From: Flavobacteriales bacterium UBA4474
GTDB taxonomy: Bacteria; Bacteroidota; Bacteroidia; Flavobacteriales_D; Sanyastnellaceae
Assembly (NCBI GenBank): GCA_002389295.1
Contig: DGOE01000143.1
Span: 1-30,480 of the forward strand
Length of the DNA: 30,480 bases
Direction of reading: 5' to 3'
This document shows positions 14,729 through 22,908 of the stretch, piece by piece; the stretch's first letter is position 1, and every line of letters starts with the position of its first letter. The notes beneath the pieces were generated by a model that saw nothing but the letters and a program-made list of their open reading frames with translations, searched no databases and was not told where the DNA came from. The position numbers were made by a program, and so were the translations under genes.

Positions 14729-15652
14729 TCAGGGGTTCACGTCTTCTTCAGCAGGGGCCGGACCAACGCCGTCCGGGGTCGCACGTGGTGCGGAGACGTT
14801 GGTCGCCGCGTCATCATCCGCTTCGTTTTCTTCTTCATCTGCGTCCCATTCTTCTGGAATGGGCGGAGGCTGCGGGCCTTCCTTGCGCAGGACAAGGGCG
14901 AGCAATCCGCCAGCAAACGCCCCGGCGAGGTGGCCTTGCCAACTCACCCCGACTTCGATGGGCAACACCCCCCACACAATACTGCCGTACAGAAACACGA
15001 CCACCAACGCAACGCGCATGAGGATGGCGTGCTTGCGGATGACGCCACTCAAAAAGAGAAAGGCCGCCAAGGCGTAAACCACGCCACTCAATCCAATGTG
15101 GTTTCCAGGAGCTCCGCTGGCCCACAGCAGGAATCCGCTGCCGAGCCAAGACCAGAGCAAGACCTTCAAACCCATGCTCTGATAGAAGTACAGCAGCATG
15201 CAACTGAGCGTGAAATAGGAAACCGTGTTGCCCCAAATATGATCCCAGCCCCCATGCAGAAAAGGCATGGCCAGGATGCCCACGGCTCCACCGGGCCTCA
15301 AGGGACGGTTGCCAAAACGGTTGAGCCCGAGTTCGAATTGAAGGTTGATCAGAAAAACACCCCAAATGCAAACCAGCGCGCCTGCGGTGAGCAGCAAGGC
15401 GTGGCGGATCCGCCGCCGGTCGGCTTCCAATGCCTGAGGACTGATGCCGCGAGAGGAGGGCGGTGGCCGAAAACCCGGCCTGCGGGAGACACGCCAAGGC
15501 CGCGCATGGGGAGCAATGTCCACTTCATTGGGACCCACTTCCGGCGTTTCAGGGGCAGAATCGCCGCTGCTACCGCTGCTTGACGTGCTCGATGGACTGC
15601 CGAATTGGGGATTCGGAGTGGCATCCACACGTTCGTTTGGAAAAGAACCCAC
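14729..15652 (-). CDS. Rhomboid family intramembrane serine protease
   Basis: Cleaves membrane proteins within the bilayer. 307 residues from a GTG at 15652. A disordered Ser/Pro-rich N-terminal region (about 1-75) precedes the membrane core: HALLLTAGALVCIWGVFLI, then GGAVGILAMPFLHGGWDHIW with the HxxxN motif. The catalytic serine lies in HIGLSGVVYAL (Ser189) and the catalytic histidine in WQGHLAGAFAGG (His241). The C-terminal tail is highly acidic (DADEEENEADDD). The frame is open to a TTG at 15712, but a perfect -7 element (15657-15664) lies within that extension and points to the GTG at 15652; another GTG at 15628 is possible. Substrates unknown. Confidence 0.9.
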   Translation of the reverse strand: MGSFPNERVDATPNPQFGSPSSTSSSGSSGDSAPETPEVGPNEVDIAPHARPWRVSRRPGFRPPPSSRGISPQALEADRRRIRHALLLTAGALVCIWGVFLINLQFELGLNRFGNRPLRPGGAVGILAMPFLHGGWDHIWGNTVSYFTLSCMLLYFYQSMGLKVLLWSWLGSGFLLWASGAPGNHIGLSGVVYALAAFLFLSGVIRKHAILMRVALVVVFLYGSIVWGVLPIEVGVSWQGHLAGAFAGGLLALVLRKEGPQPPPIPEEWDADEEENEADDDAATNVSAPRATPDGVGPAPAEEDVNP

Positions 15653-15656
15653 GCCA

Positions 15657-15664
15657 CAAAAATA
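15657..15664 (-). promoter_or_regulatory. Perfect -7 element deciding the rhomboid start
   Basis: TATTTTTG on the minus strand is an exact TAnnTTTG. It ends 4 bases before an in-frame GTG at 15652, which predicts a leaderless message and excludes the longer open frame as the translated form. Confidence 0.6.
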
Positions 15665-15682
15665 GGCCTTGAATGACGGAGG

Positions 15683-15690
15683 TAATTTGC
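15683..15690 (+). promoter_or_regulatory. Possible -7 element, SirB1-type gene
   Basis: TAATTTGC resembles the local -7 elements and ends 21 bases before the ATG at 15712. AAAGGA at 15704-15709 is one of the few recognisable ribosome-binding sites in the window and supports that ATG over the one at 15673. Confidence 0.4.
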
Positions 15691-15711
15691 CACAACGAAC
15701 TTGAAAGGACA

Positions 15712-16620
15712 ATGAGTGTCACCGAGCTAAATGCGTTGATTTCTTTGTTGGAGGACCCAGATGAGGGTGTCTACAATGCGGTTAGGAGAGAATTAGAGCA
15801 CGTAGGAGAAGCCGCGCTTCCCCCACTGCGACAGGCGATAGAGGAGGAAGGGCACGGCACTGTATTCCTCGCGAGGGCCAAAGAATTGCTGGACCACCTG
15901 GGCACAGACGAGGTACGTTCAGGTTTCGCGCATTGGATAGGATCAGAAGACCACTTGTTGGGTCCCGCCCTCTTGCTTTTGGACCGGTATGTGGACCCTT
16001 CGCGGTCCAATGCGGAGCTAAAAGCGACGATGGACAAGGTCAAGCAGGACATCTGGCTTGAGCTCAATGACGACATGACGGCGCTGGAGCAGGTCAAGGT
16101 CATCAACCGCATTTTCTTTGAGCACCATGGGTTTTCTGGAACCCGCGGTGGAGCGGCCAAACCCGCCGATGCTTTGCCCAGGGAGGTCTTGGAGGCCCGC
16201 AAGGGGAATTCATTGGCATTGGGCGCCTTGTATCTGGCCATGGCACAGGAATTGAGCCTCCCCATCCACGGAGTCAACCTCCCCAACCACTTCATCCTGG
16301 CTTATTGCGATGGTGGACACCTCGGAGAACTCAGTGAGGATGGCGGTCCCGGTGGCGTGTTGTTTTACATCAACCCCTTCAACAAAGGGGGGATCATTCA
16401 CCCCGACGAAGTCAATGTCTTCTTGGGCCACTTGGACCTGCCTGTGGACCAGCGCAATTGTGGCCCCTGTCACCCGGTAGATGTGCTGCGCCGCTTGATC
16501 GGTAACCTCGCCTACGCATTTGAGCGCAAGGAAGAGTTGGGACAAGCCGAGCGGATGCGAGAATTGCTCTTTTTCGTCGAAGGGTGCTCAACCCCGAAGC
16601 GCACCGAGCGTGCGGAATAA
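15712..16620 (+). CDS. SirB1 / transglutaminase-like family protein
   Basis: 302 residues. A helical HEAT-like N-terminus (about 1-70: LISLLEDPDEGVYNAVRREL) leads into the Transglut_core2 fold typical of SirB1-family proteins. Seen blocks: AALEQ-type linker (MTALEQVKVINRIFFEHHGF), then GNSLALGALYLAMAQELSLP and IHGVNLPNHFILAY. The position of the catalytic Cys of true transglutaminases is occupied by a Ser/Leu stretch here, as in other SirB1 proteins, so enzymatic cross-linking is doubtful. The exact role is not known. The frame is open to an ATG at 15673, but the ribosome-binding site favours 15712. The last 33 bases overlap the convergent transferase gene. Confidence 0.85.
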   Translation: MSVTELNALISLLEDPDEGVYNAVRRELEHVGEAALPPLRQAIEEEGHGTVFLARAKELLDHLGTDEVRSGFAHWIGSEDHLLGPALLLLDRYVDPSRSNAELKATMDKVKQDIWLELNDDMTALEQVKVINRIFFEHHGFSGTRGGAAKPADALPREVLEARKGNSLALGALYLAMAQELSLPIHGVNLPNHFILAYCDGGHLGELSEDGGPGGVLFYINPFNKGGIIHPDEVNVFLGHLDLPVDQRNCGPCHPVDVLRRLIGNLAYAFERKEELGQAERMRELLFFVEGCSTPKRTERAE

Positions 16621-17175
16621 GATGGCGATATCGCCCATCGCCGAACGGTTTTCGGCATAGTCCGCCTGCATGGCGAGTTTCGCCGGAAGGATGTTGAGGC
16701 GGTAATGGGTTTCAGGGTCTGTAGCGGCAGCCAGCGATAGGCCTTCATCCTTGAAAGCGAGGGCATCGGGGCCCGTGATGCCTGGGCGCACGGAGAGGGC
16801 TTTCTTCCACAGCGGATCATCTACATCCACAAACGCCGGCACTTCCGGCCTGGGGCCGACCAGGCTCATGTCCCCCCGCAGGACATTCCAGAGTTGTGGC
16901 CATTCATCCAGCCGGTACTTGCGCAATGTGTTGCCCAGTCCGGAGATGCGGGCATCCTGGTCTCCAGCGGTAATCTCGGCTTCGCCGGCTTGGGCATGCC
17001 GCATGGTCCGAAATTTCAAAATGGTAAACGGCACGGCCTGACGGCCCATTCTCGTCTGGCGAAACACGACGCCTGGCCCTTCTCGCAGGCGCAAGGCCAA
17101 TGCCAAAATGGCCATCGGCAGCGCCAGCAATGCCAGCAGCACAGCGGCCGCAATCAAGTCGCCCGCGCGCTTCAT
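16588..17175 (-). CDS. Monotopic phosphoglycosyl transferase (PglC/WcaJ-type, Bac_transf)
   Basis: 195 residues. Transfers a phospho-sugar from a UDP-sugar to a polyprenyl phosphate at the inner membrane, the first membrane step of glycan assembly. N-terminal re-entrant helix: MKRAGDLIAAAVLLALLALP. Catalytic core: GVVFRQTRMGRQAVPFTILK followed by FRTM, then KYRLDEWPQLWNVLRGDMSL with the Asp-Glu dyad, and VGPRPEVPAFV. The ATG at 17175 overlaps the aminotransferase stop (ATGA), so the two are translated together; an earlier open frame to 17226 is less likely. The pairing suggests that the amino-sugar made by the upstream enzyme is the one loaded. Confidence 0.92.
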   Translation of the reverse strand: MKRAGDLIAAAVLLALLALPMAILALALRLREGPGVVFRQTRMGRQAVPFTILKFRTMRHAQAGEAEITAGDQDARISGLGNTLRKYRLDEWPQLWNVLRGDMSLVGPRPEVPAFVDVDDPLWKKALSVRPGITGPDALAFKDEGLSLAAATDPETHYRLNILPAKLAMQADYAENRSAMGDIAILFRTLGALRG

Positions 17176-18449
17176 TTGGTCCCTGTAGAAATGACCGTTG
17201 AGATGGCCTGCGCCAAGGTGCGGCACACGCGCTGGACATCGCGCGTGGACATTTGTCGGTGTATGGGCAGGCTGATGGCCCCGGCGTAGGCGTCGACCGA
17301 CTCGGGGGTATCTGCAGGATCATACCCCCTTTCTCGGTACGCTGAAAGCGTCGGCAGGGGAGGGAAATGGACATTGGTGGCGATACCGGCCGTGCCGAGA
17401 TGGCCCATGATGGCATCGCGGTGGCTGCAGAGAAGGGCGGACAGCTGAACCACATAGAGGTGATCGGCACTGCGCCTTCGGTCATCGGATCGCACAGGGG
17501 ACGCCACGTGTTGAATTTCAGCCAACCCTTGGTCATACGCGTCGGCCAAGGCGTTGCGGTGGGCGAGGTCTTCGGGATACCGTTCCAAGGCCACCCGTCC
17601 CATGGCCGCCTGTATGTCGGTCATGTTGCACTTGTAGCCGGGGCGGGTAACATCGTATCGCCACCCTCCTGTGCCCGACGACTTGAATTTGGCGGCAGCG
17701 TCTTTGGATTGGCCATGCAAACAGAGCGACTTCAGGGTGCGCTGTACCTCTTCGGCATGGAATGAGGCGGGCAATGAGAGCGCCGCTGCGCCGCCTTCGG
17801 CTGTGGTGAGGTTCTTGACTGCGTGAAAGGAGAAGATGCTGATGTCGGCCTGGCTACCCGCCTGCTGGCCATCGATTTGTGCCCCTAAAGCATGCGCAGC
17901 ATCAGCCAACAGCAATGGCCGCCCCAACAGAGATTGAACCGGGTGGTCGCTCGTGAATCCCGATTCCCGGCTCCAAACCTCCAATGCACCTTTCCAATCC
18001 CCGTTGAGGATGGGCCAGCCTCCGATGTCTACAGGCATCACCACCTTGGTTCTGGAGGTCAGGAGCGGAGCCACCATGTCCCACGTGATGTTCAATCCGT
18101 CGCGGTCGGCAGCTGGAGGCAGGTCCACAAGCACGGGGTGGGCGCCCCGGTGCAACACCACATTGGCCGTAGCGCAATAGGTGTAGGCCGGTAGAATGAC
18201 TTCGTCGCCGGGTCCCACGCCAAACCAATCGAGCACCACGCCCGCGAGACCGGTCCAAGAACCCCCACAGACGACTTGGGTGCACCCTATGAATGACGCC
18301 AATTCACGTTCGAAGCTGGCGGTTTCCGGCCCGGTCGTGATCCATCCAGAACGCAACACGCGCTCTACCGCAGCGATGGTGGCCTCGTCAATGTAGGGAG
18401 GCGCAAAGCCGATGGGGGGGTCTTGTTCGGGCGCGAGATCGGGGTCCAT
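17172..18449 (-). CDS. DegT/DnrJ/EryC1/StrS aminotransferase
   Basis: PLP enzyme that aminates a keto-sugar nucleotide, 425 residues. Features: FAPPYIDEATIAAVERVLRS followed by GWITTGPETASFERE; LPAYTYCATANVVLHRGAHP; ADAAHALGA with Asp183, which contacts the PLP ring; and FSFHAVKNLTTAEGG with the Schiff-base Lys212. The stretch between the last two contains about 25 more residues than I expect in compact family members (GGWPILNGDWKGALEVW and on). The ATG at 18449 is preferred over an upstream alternative at 18515. It is translationally coupled to the phosphoglycosyl transferase, pointing to a surface glycan or glycoprotein pathway. Related: PglE, WbpE; the exact sugar is not determinable. Confidence 0.92.
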   Translation of the reverse strand: MDPDLAPEQDPPIGFAPPYIDEATIAAVERVLRSGWITTGPETASFERELASFIGCTQVVCGGSWTGLAGVVLDWFGVGPGDEVILPAYTYCATANVVLHRGAHPVLVDLPPAADRDGLNITWDMVAPLLTSRTKVVMPVDIGGWPILNGDWKGALEVWSRESGFTSDHPVQSLLGRPLLLADAAHALGAQIDGQQAGSQADISIFSFHAVKNLTTAEGGAAALSLPASFHAEEVQRTLKSLCLHGQSKDAAAKFKSSGTGGWRYDVTRPGYKCNMTDIQAAMGRVALERYPEDLAHRNALADAYDQGLAEIQHVASPVRSDDRRRSADHLYVVQLSALLCSHRDAIMGHLGTAGIATNVHFPPLPTLSAYRERGYDPADTPESVDAYAGAISLPIHRQMSTRDVQRVCRTLAQAISTVISTGTK

Positions 18450-18520
18450 GGGTGCGAAAATCGCCCAACGGGCGCAATTACAACGTGCCTTGGCTACATT
18501 CACGGCTGATTGCAAGACCT

Positions 18521-18754
18521 ATGTGGCTCGAAAAGGACAACCGCCTCGTCAGGGAATTTCGATTCAAGGATTTTCAGGAGGCCTTTACCTTCATGACGCG
18601 TGTCGCCTTTTTGGCCGAACGGCAGTCCCATCACCCCACCTTCCACAACGAATTCAGTTATGTGCGGATTGAACTGCACACGCACGATGCCGGACGGATG
18701 GTGACCGATAAGGACAGACAACTGGCCGACGCCATCGACGGCCTGTTGCAGTAA
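18521..18754 (+). CDS. 4a-hydroxytetrahydrobiopterin dehydratase (pterin carbinolamine dehydratase)
   Basis: 77 residues from the ATG at 18521. Dehydrates 4a-hydroxytetrahydropterin so the cofactor of aromatic amino-acid hydroxylases can be recycled. Signature: FRFKDFQEAFTFMTRVAFLA, then ERQSHHPTFHNEFSYVRI with the active-site HHP, and LHTHDAGRMVTDKDRQLADA. The length is short but includes the full conserved fold. The open frame begins at 18452, overlapping the divergent aminotransferase start; the later ATG is the better fit. No phenylalanine or tryptophan hydroxylase gene is in the window. It is followed by a strong terminator. Confidence 0.92.
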   Translation: MWLEKDNRLVREFRFKDFQEAFTFMTRVAFLAERQSHHPTFHNEFSYVRIELHTHDAGRMVTDKDRQLADAIDGLLQ

Positions 18755-18781
18755 GTTGCTTGCAACCTTCAGAACCAAACC

Positions 18782-18813
18782 AAAAAAAAAGGTCCCGCGA
18801 AGGGACCTTTTTT
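18782..18813. terminator. Bidirectional rho-independent terminator
   Basis: Nine A (18782-18790), GGTCCC (18791-18796), a 5-base loop, GGGACC (18802-18807) and six T (18808-18813). A T-tract follows the stem in either reading direction, so it can stop transcripts from the pterin dehydratase (+) and the DUF1573 gene (-). It is the only clear terminator among the seven convergent junctions. Confidence 0.9.
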
Positions 18814-18833
18814 CTGCAGTTCAACGCGAAGGA

Positions 18834-19370
18834 TTACTTCCCTGCGTCGGCCGCCGGGGCCGGCGTCACATCGGCCGAAATGGTGATGCGGGTTTGCTCG
18901 GGGACGGTATTGGCGTTGATCGTCACCGTCTTGGTCTGCTTGTTCTTCTTTCCCTTGGAGTTGAATTTGACTTCAATCTCACCTTCTGCTCCAGGAGCGA
19001 TGGGCTCTTTGGGGCATTGAGGAACGGTGCAGCCACAGGATCCTTTGCACCGGTCAATGATGAGCGGGTTGTCTCCAGTGTTGGTAAACTTAAAGATGTG
19101 CGTCACGGCATCTCCTTCGTCGATGGTGCCAAAGTCCCAAGCGTTTTCCGCAAAGGTCATGGTTGTGGAAGGTCCAGTAGGAGCAGGCTCTTCCGCTGTT
19201 TCGCGCGCGGGGTCCATTTTTTGGTCAGCCGCTGCAGCATCCTTTTGGGTGGCCGCCTCAGCTTCGTTCATGGGCGTGTATCCAACGGCGTCGTCACCTC
19301 CATCCTCGCTCGAACAGGCGATGAGCAGCAGGGGAATGGCCAGCAGGGCCAGGTTACGGTGGATTTTCAT
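18834..19370 (-). CDS. DUF1573-domain lipoprotein
   Basis: 178 residues. A lipoprotein signal (LALLAIPLLLIAC, Cys19) is followed by an Ala/Glu-rich linker and a DUF1573 Ig-like domain at about 65-170. Hallmarks: ENAWDFGTIDEGDAVTHIFK, FTNTGDNPLIIDRCKGSCGC (the conserved Cys cluster) and IAPGAEGEIEVKF. DUF1573 proteins are numerous in Bacteroidota envelopes; their function is unknown. The ATG at 19370 begins the signal peptide, with a TTG at 19397 as an unlikely alternative. It lies downstream of the S41 protease gene in the same direction but has its own promoter. Confidence 0.88.
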   Translation of the reverse strand: MKIHRNLALLAIPLLLIACSSEDGGDDAVGYTPMNEAEAATQKDAAAADQKMDPARETAEEPAPTGPSTTMTFAENAWDFGTIDEGDAVTHIFKFTNTGDNPLIIDRCKGSCGCTVPQCPKEPIAPGAEGEIEVKFNSKGKKNKQTKTVTINANTVPEQTRITISADVTPAPAADAGK

Positions 19371-19394
19371 GGTGTAGGGTATCGTGTTATGGGA

Positions 19395-19402
19395 CAAAAT
19401 TA
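19395..19402 (-). promoter_or_regulatory. Perfect -7 element, DUF1573 gene
   Basis: TAATTTTG on the minus strand is an exact TAnnTTTG, ending 24 bases before the ATG at 19370. It gives a leader of about 20 bases and separates this gene from the upstream protease gene. Confidence 0.55.
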
Positions 19403-19461
19403 ATGGTCAACAAAGACGTGAAGCAGGGCTTTTGAGGGATTCTTCAGATGAAGGGCGTGAA

Positions 19462-21078
19462 TTACCGGCCATCGACGCCGGCGCTCTTGTACGTTCCGTC
19501 ATTGAGGACTTCGATGCCCCGCCTGTAAATGGGGTTGATCGGGTTAAAGACTTCATAGAACGCAGAAGTATCAAACAGGCTGCGCGCCAAAATGGCCTTG
19601 AGCCTCATGTTGACCGCCGGAAGGCTGGTGTTCCAATCGGCTTCGACAAAGGGAATTTCTTCGGATTCACCCAGTGCGACAAGCTGGTCGCTCAAGGCTT
19701 GTGGTACGGCGTAATCCTGGATAAAAGCAGCGCGATCGGTCAGTTCTTTTTCGAGGCGTTTGCGGTTGGCGTCCACGTATTCAAGCACGGCCCGGTTGAA
19801 CAGGCCTTTGCGCAGCAAATCGGTGAAATAAACGCTGTTCATCGAGGTGTCGATGGGGACGAAAACATCGGGCAGGATGCCCCCACCACCATAGACAGTG
19901 CGCCCTTGGGTCAGGGTCTCGTAGCGCAAGCTGTCCGGCAGTTCAAGGCTGTCCAGCGACATCAATTCACCCTTTTCAAAACGCTCATATTTCTCTCTCC
20001 GGTAAGCATCCACACCTTCATCATAGGGCTTTTGAATGCACCGGCCTGAGGGGGTGAAATATTGCTGTACCGTGAGTCGGACGGCACTGCCATCGGGCAA
20101 ACGCACCGGGCGTTGCACCAAGCCCTTTCCAAAAGTCCGCCGCCCGACAATCAGGCCACGGTCCCAATCTTGCACGGCGCCACTGACGATTTCACTGGCC
20201 GAAGCGCTGGATTCGTCCACGAGGACGACCAGACGGCCCTGCTCAAAACGGCCCTCCTGCTGCGCCACGCGGTCTTCCCGAGGGAATGACCTGCCGTCGG
20301 TATACACAATGAGCCTGTCGCCGGACAGGAATTCGTCCCCCATGGCGATGGCGGTATTGAGCATGCCGCCTCCATTGCCTTGCAGATCCAAGACCAAGTC
20401 CTTCATGCCCGCGGACTGCAATTCGTCCAACGCTGCAATCAACTCCCCCATGGTCTCCTTCGAGAACCGGTTCAACTTGATGTAGCCTATGCGGCTGTCG
20501 ACCATGTAGTGCGCATCCACACTGTAGATGGGTATTTTGTCACGTTCAATATCAAAGTGGATGAGGTCGGTCACCCGGCTGCGCTTGATGCCCACATCCA
20601 CGTGGGTGCCTTTGGGCCCTTTGAGGCGCTCCATTACGCCTTTGTTTCGGATCCCTACACCGGCCACCACCTCACCGTCTACCTCCACGATGCGGTCTCC
20701 CGATATGATGCCCAATCGCTCACTCGGTCCTCCCGCAATGGTGGAAACGACCATGATGGTGTCCTTCATGATGTTGAATCGGACACCAATGCCTTCGAAG
20801 TTGCCGTTCAGCGGTTCATCGGCTTGTTGGAGATCCTCCGCGGGGATGTAGACTGAATGGGGGTCCAGTTCCTCCAACATTTCCCGAATGGCTGTTTCGA
20901 CCAATCCATCAAGGTCCACGGAGTCCACATACATGCGGTTCATGTAGTAAAGCAGCGTGTTGAATTTCTCCCCTTGTTCCTGCACTGTTTTTTGCGCCGC
21001 GACCTGTCCTATTGGTGCACAAATGCATCCGAACAGGACCAGTGGGAGCAGGGCCGATTTCATGGCGGTTTTACTCAT
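19462..21078 (-). CDS. S41 family C-terminal processing peptidase
   Basis: 538 residues. Periplasmic serine protease of the CtpA/Prc family, which trims or degrades envelope proteins from their C-termini. A signal peptide (SALLPLVLFGCICAPIGQVA) is followed by a helical region (LLYYMNRMYVDSVDLDGLVE), a PDZ domain (about 85-160: SERLGIISGDRIVEVDGE) and the protease core. The catalytic pair is Ser293 in DESSASASEIVSG and Lys318 in RRTFGKGLVQ, 25 residues apart as in the family. A C-terminal extension of about 200 residues follows; in Bacteroidota relatives this is usual. Its ATG lies 4 bases after a -7 element. It is likely a housekeeping envelope protease. Confidence 0.94.
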   Translation of the reverse strand: MSKTAMKSALLPLVLFGCICAPIGQVAAQKTVQEQGEKFNTLLYYMNRMYVDSVDLDGLVETAIREMLEELDPHSVYIPAEDLQQADEPLNGNFEGIGVRFNIMKDTIMVVSTIAGGPSERLGIISGDRIVEVDGEVVAGVGIRNKGVMERLKGPKGTHVDVGIKRSRVTDLIHFDIERDKIPIYSVDAHYMVDSRIGYIKLNRFSKETMGELIAALDELQSAGMKDLVLDLQGNGGGMLNTAIAMGDEFLSGDRLIVYTDGRSFPREDRVAQQEGRFEQGRLVVLVDESSASASEIVSGAVQDWDRGLIVGRRTFGKGLVQRPVRLPDGSAVRLTVQQYFTPSGRCIQKPYDEGVDAYRREKYERFEKGELMSLDSLELPDSLRYETLTQGRTVYGGGGILPDVFVPIDTSMNSVYFTDLLRKGLFNRAVLEYVDANRKRLEKELTDRAAFIQDYAVPQALSDQLVALGESEEIPFVEADWNTSLPAVNMRLKAILARSLFDTSAFYEVFNPINPIYRRGIEVLNDGTYKSAGVDGR

Positions 21079-21082
21079 GCGC

Positions 21083-21090
21083 CCAAGATA
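21083..21090 (-). promoter_or_regulatory. -7 element, leaderless start, S41 peptidase
   Basis: TATCTTGG on the minus strand ends 4 bases before the ATG at 21078, the same geometry as at ruvX and dapD. Confidence 0.55.
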
Positions 21091-21166
21091 AGGTGGTCGT
21101 TGAAGGGAGAGGTTCGCTCATCCGTGGTCAATTGCCAAAAAAATCGGAGTCTCGCCGCCTGACAGT

Positions 21167-21174
21167 TATCTTTA
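21167..21174 (+). promoter_or_regulatory. Possible -7 element, secreted protease
   Basis: TATCTTTA matches TAnnTTTG except for the last base and ends 48 bases before the ATG at 21223, in the 144-base gap divergent from the S41 gene. The leader would be about 44 bases. Confidence 0.35.
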
Positions 21175-21222
21175 GAGCCGGCTCAATGGAGATGTTCCAC
21201 CGCCGGATGAACCTGCAGATTC

Positions 21223-22908
21223 ATGAATCGATTGACATACGGCCACGTTTTTTTTGCGGCAGTTCCTTTGTTTTTTAGTCTCCTTGTTTGTGGGCAAACC
21301 GAATCGATGCCCTGTCCTGATGGCCTGTTGTCTTTAGACCAAGAGGAGGTCTGGCTGCCGCATTTCGATGCTGACCGGGCGTGGGAGCGCGCAGAGAGAG
21401 AGGCGGATTTACAAGGCAAACACCTTTATGGGGTTGTGTCTGCATATGAAGTCAATCTGGCGCCGGATCATTCGGGCGAATCTGCTGTCTCGGTGCACTT
21501 TCCAGGGGTGCAGGGATTGGCACTGCATTTTGCAGATTTTCATCTTCCCGTAGGGGTTCGGATGTGGGTGACCAATGAAGCGGGCACTTGGCAAGATGGT
21601 CCTTATGACTTCAGGGACAACGATGGACATGGTAGGTTGGCCACGGGCGATGTGCCCGGCGACGTCGCGGTGATCAGGCTCGACATTCCCCAAGGCTTAG
21701 AGCAGGAAGTGCGCTTGCTCATGGAAGGCGCTGCGGGGCTTTTTCGGGACGTCTCAGCCACGCGCGGGGGCAGCGAACCTTGCCAAGTAGATGTGGCATG
21801 TCCCGAAATCGAAGGCTGGGAATGCCAGCGCGACGCCACAGTGAGGTTGTCCATTATTGAAAGTGGAGGGGCCTACCTCTGTTCTGGGGCCATGGTGAAT
21901 ACCACCGCATTGGATTGTCGGCAATACATGCTCACGGCGCTCCACTGCGCCAGCGAAGTCACCGACGATGAGTTCGCGCTGCTCAAGGTGTACTACAATT
22001 ACGAGCGACCCGATTGTGGAGACGGTAATGGCTTCCTCAATCGGCGCCGCACCGGGGTGATCCGATTGGCCGATTCCGATGACGTCCAGGGCAACAATTT
22101 CGACGGTTCCGATTTTCTCTTGGTAGAAGTGGAGGATGAAATTCCTTCGAGCTGGGACGTGTACTATCTCGGGTGGGATGCGAGTGGCTCAGGAGCAAGC
22201 AGCGGTGTGGGCATCCATCACCCTTCTGGTGATGTCAAAAAAATCAGCACCTTCACACAGAATACTTCGAGCATCAGTCTCGGTGATTTTGGGTCGCATT
22301 GGCGGGTGTATTGGATCGAAACGGAAACCAATCACGGTGTCACTGAAGGGGGATCTTCAGGGTCGCACCTCTTCAATGAAGAGGGGCTGTCCATAGGCAC
22401 ACTTTCGGCGGGACTTTCGGCTTGTTCTAATGGAAGCGCAGGCGGAGGAACAGGCCCTGATGAGCCCGACTACTATGGCAAGATGTCGTTCCACTGGGAC
22501 GACAACCCCAACCCCAGTGATGAGAAACTGTATTTGTGGTTGGACCCCGTGGGCACTGGCGCCACCGTCCTGCACGGTGCCTATCCAGATGACGATGCCG
22601 CCGTGCCTTGCGGGCCTGCACAGGCATGCGAAGCGGTAGCTGATATCGCTCAAATGGATTTGGCCAAGGACGTGCGCATACAGCCGAACCCGGCACAGGA
22701 CCGCATCCACGTGCGTTGGTCTCGCGGCGAGTGGTCCAGCGCAGCCCGTCTGGTTCTCCGCGACAGTGCCGGTCGCATCCTCACGGATACCGAGTGGTGG
22801 GGGGGCTCTGCCGAGATTGATGTGCAGAATTGGCCCCGCGGACTCGTGTTGCTTACCGTAGAGCTGCCCGGCGGCGCGCAGAGCACGCGCCGGGTCATCC
22901 TCGATTGA
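21223..22908 (+). CDS. Secreted trypsin-like (lysyl endopeptidase-like) protease with type IX sorting domain
   Basis: 561 residues. A signal peptide (about 1-25, VFFAAVPLFFSLLVCGQ) is followed by an N-terminal prodomain (about 30-180) that probably keeps the enzyme inactive until processed. The S1 catalytic domain has His241 in LTALHCAS, Asp297 in FDGSDFLLVEV and Ser379 in VTEGGSSGSHLFNEEG. The GGSSGS serine block and Cys-rich surroundings resemble Achromobacter-type lysyl endopeptidase. The C-terminus (about 485-561) is a type A type IX sorting domain: VRIQPNPAQDRIHVRW, then RGLVLLTVELPG and STRRVIL. Export through the outer membrane and removal of this tail are expected. Cleavage after Lys is inferred from family, not shown. 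Confidence 0.92.
   Translation: MNRLTYGHVFFAAVPLFFSLLVCGQTESMPCPDGLLSLDQEEVWLPHFDADRAWERAEREADLQGKHLYGVVSAYEVNLAPDHSGESAVSVHFPGVQGLALHFADFHLPVGVRMWVTNEAGTWQDGPYDFRDNDGHGRLATGDVPGDVAVIRLDIPQGLEQEVRLLMEGAAGLFRDVSATRGGSEPCQVDVACPEIEGWECQRDATVRLSIIESGGAYLCSGAMVNTTALDCRQYMLTALHCASEVTDDEFALLKVYYNYERPDCGDGNGFLNRRRTGVIRLADSDDVQGNNFDGSDFLLVEVEDEIPSSWDVYYLGWDASGSGASSGVGIHHPSGDVKKISTFTQNTSSISLGDFGSHWRVYWIETETNHGVTEGGSSGSHLFNEEGLSIGTLSAGLSACSNGSAGGGTGPDEPDYYGKMSFHWDDNPNPSDEKLYLWLDPVGTGATVLHGAYPDDDAAVPCGPAQACEAVADIAQMDLAKDVRIQPNPAQDRIHVRWSRGEWSSAARLVLRDSAGRILTDTEWWGGSAEIDVQNWPRGLVLLTVELPGGAQSTRRVILD

Noticed and set aside
21012..21278. 88-codon frame overlapping the secreted protease start
   Set aside because: It runs into the signal-peptide region of a better-supported gene in another frame and has no motif.
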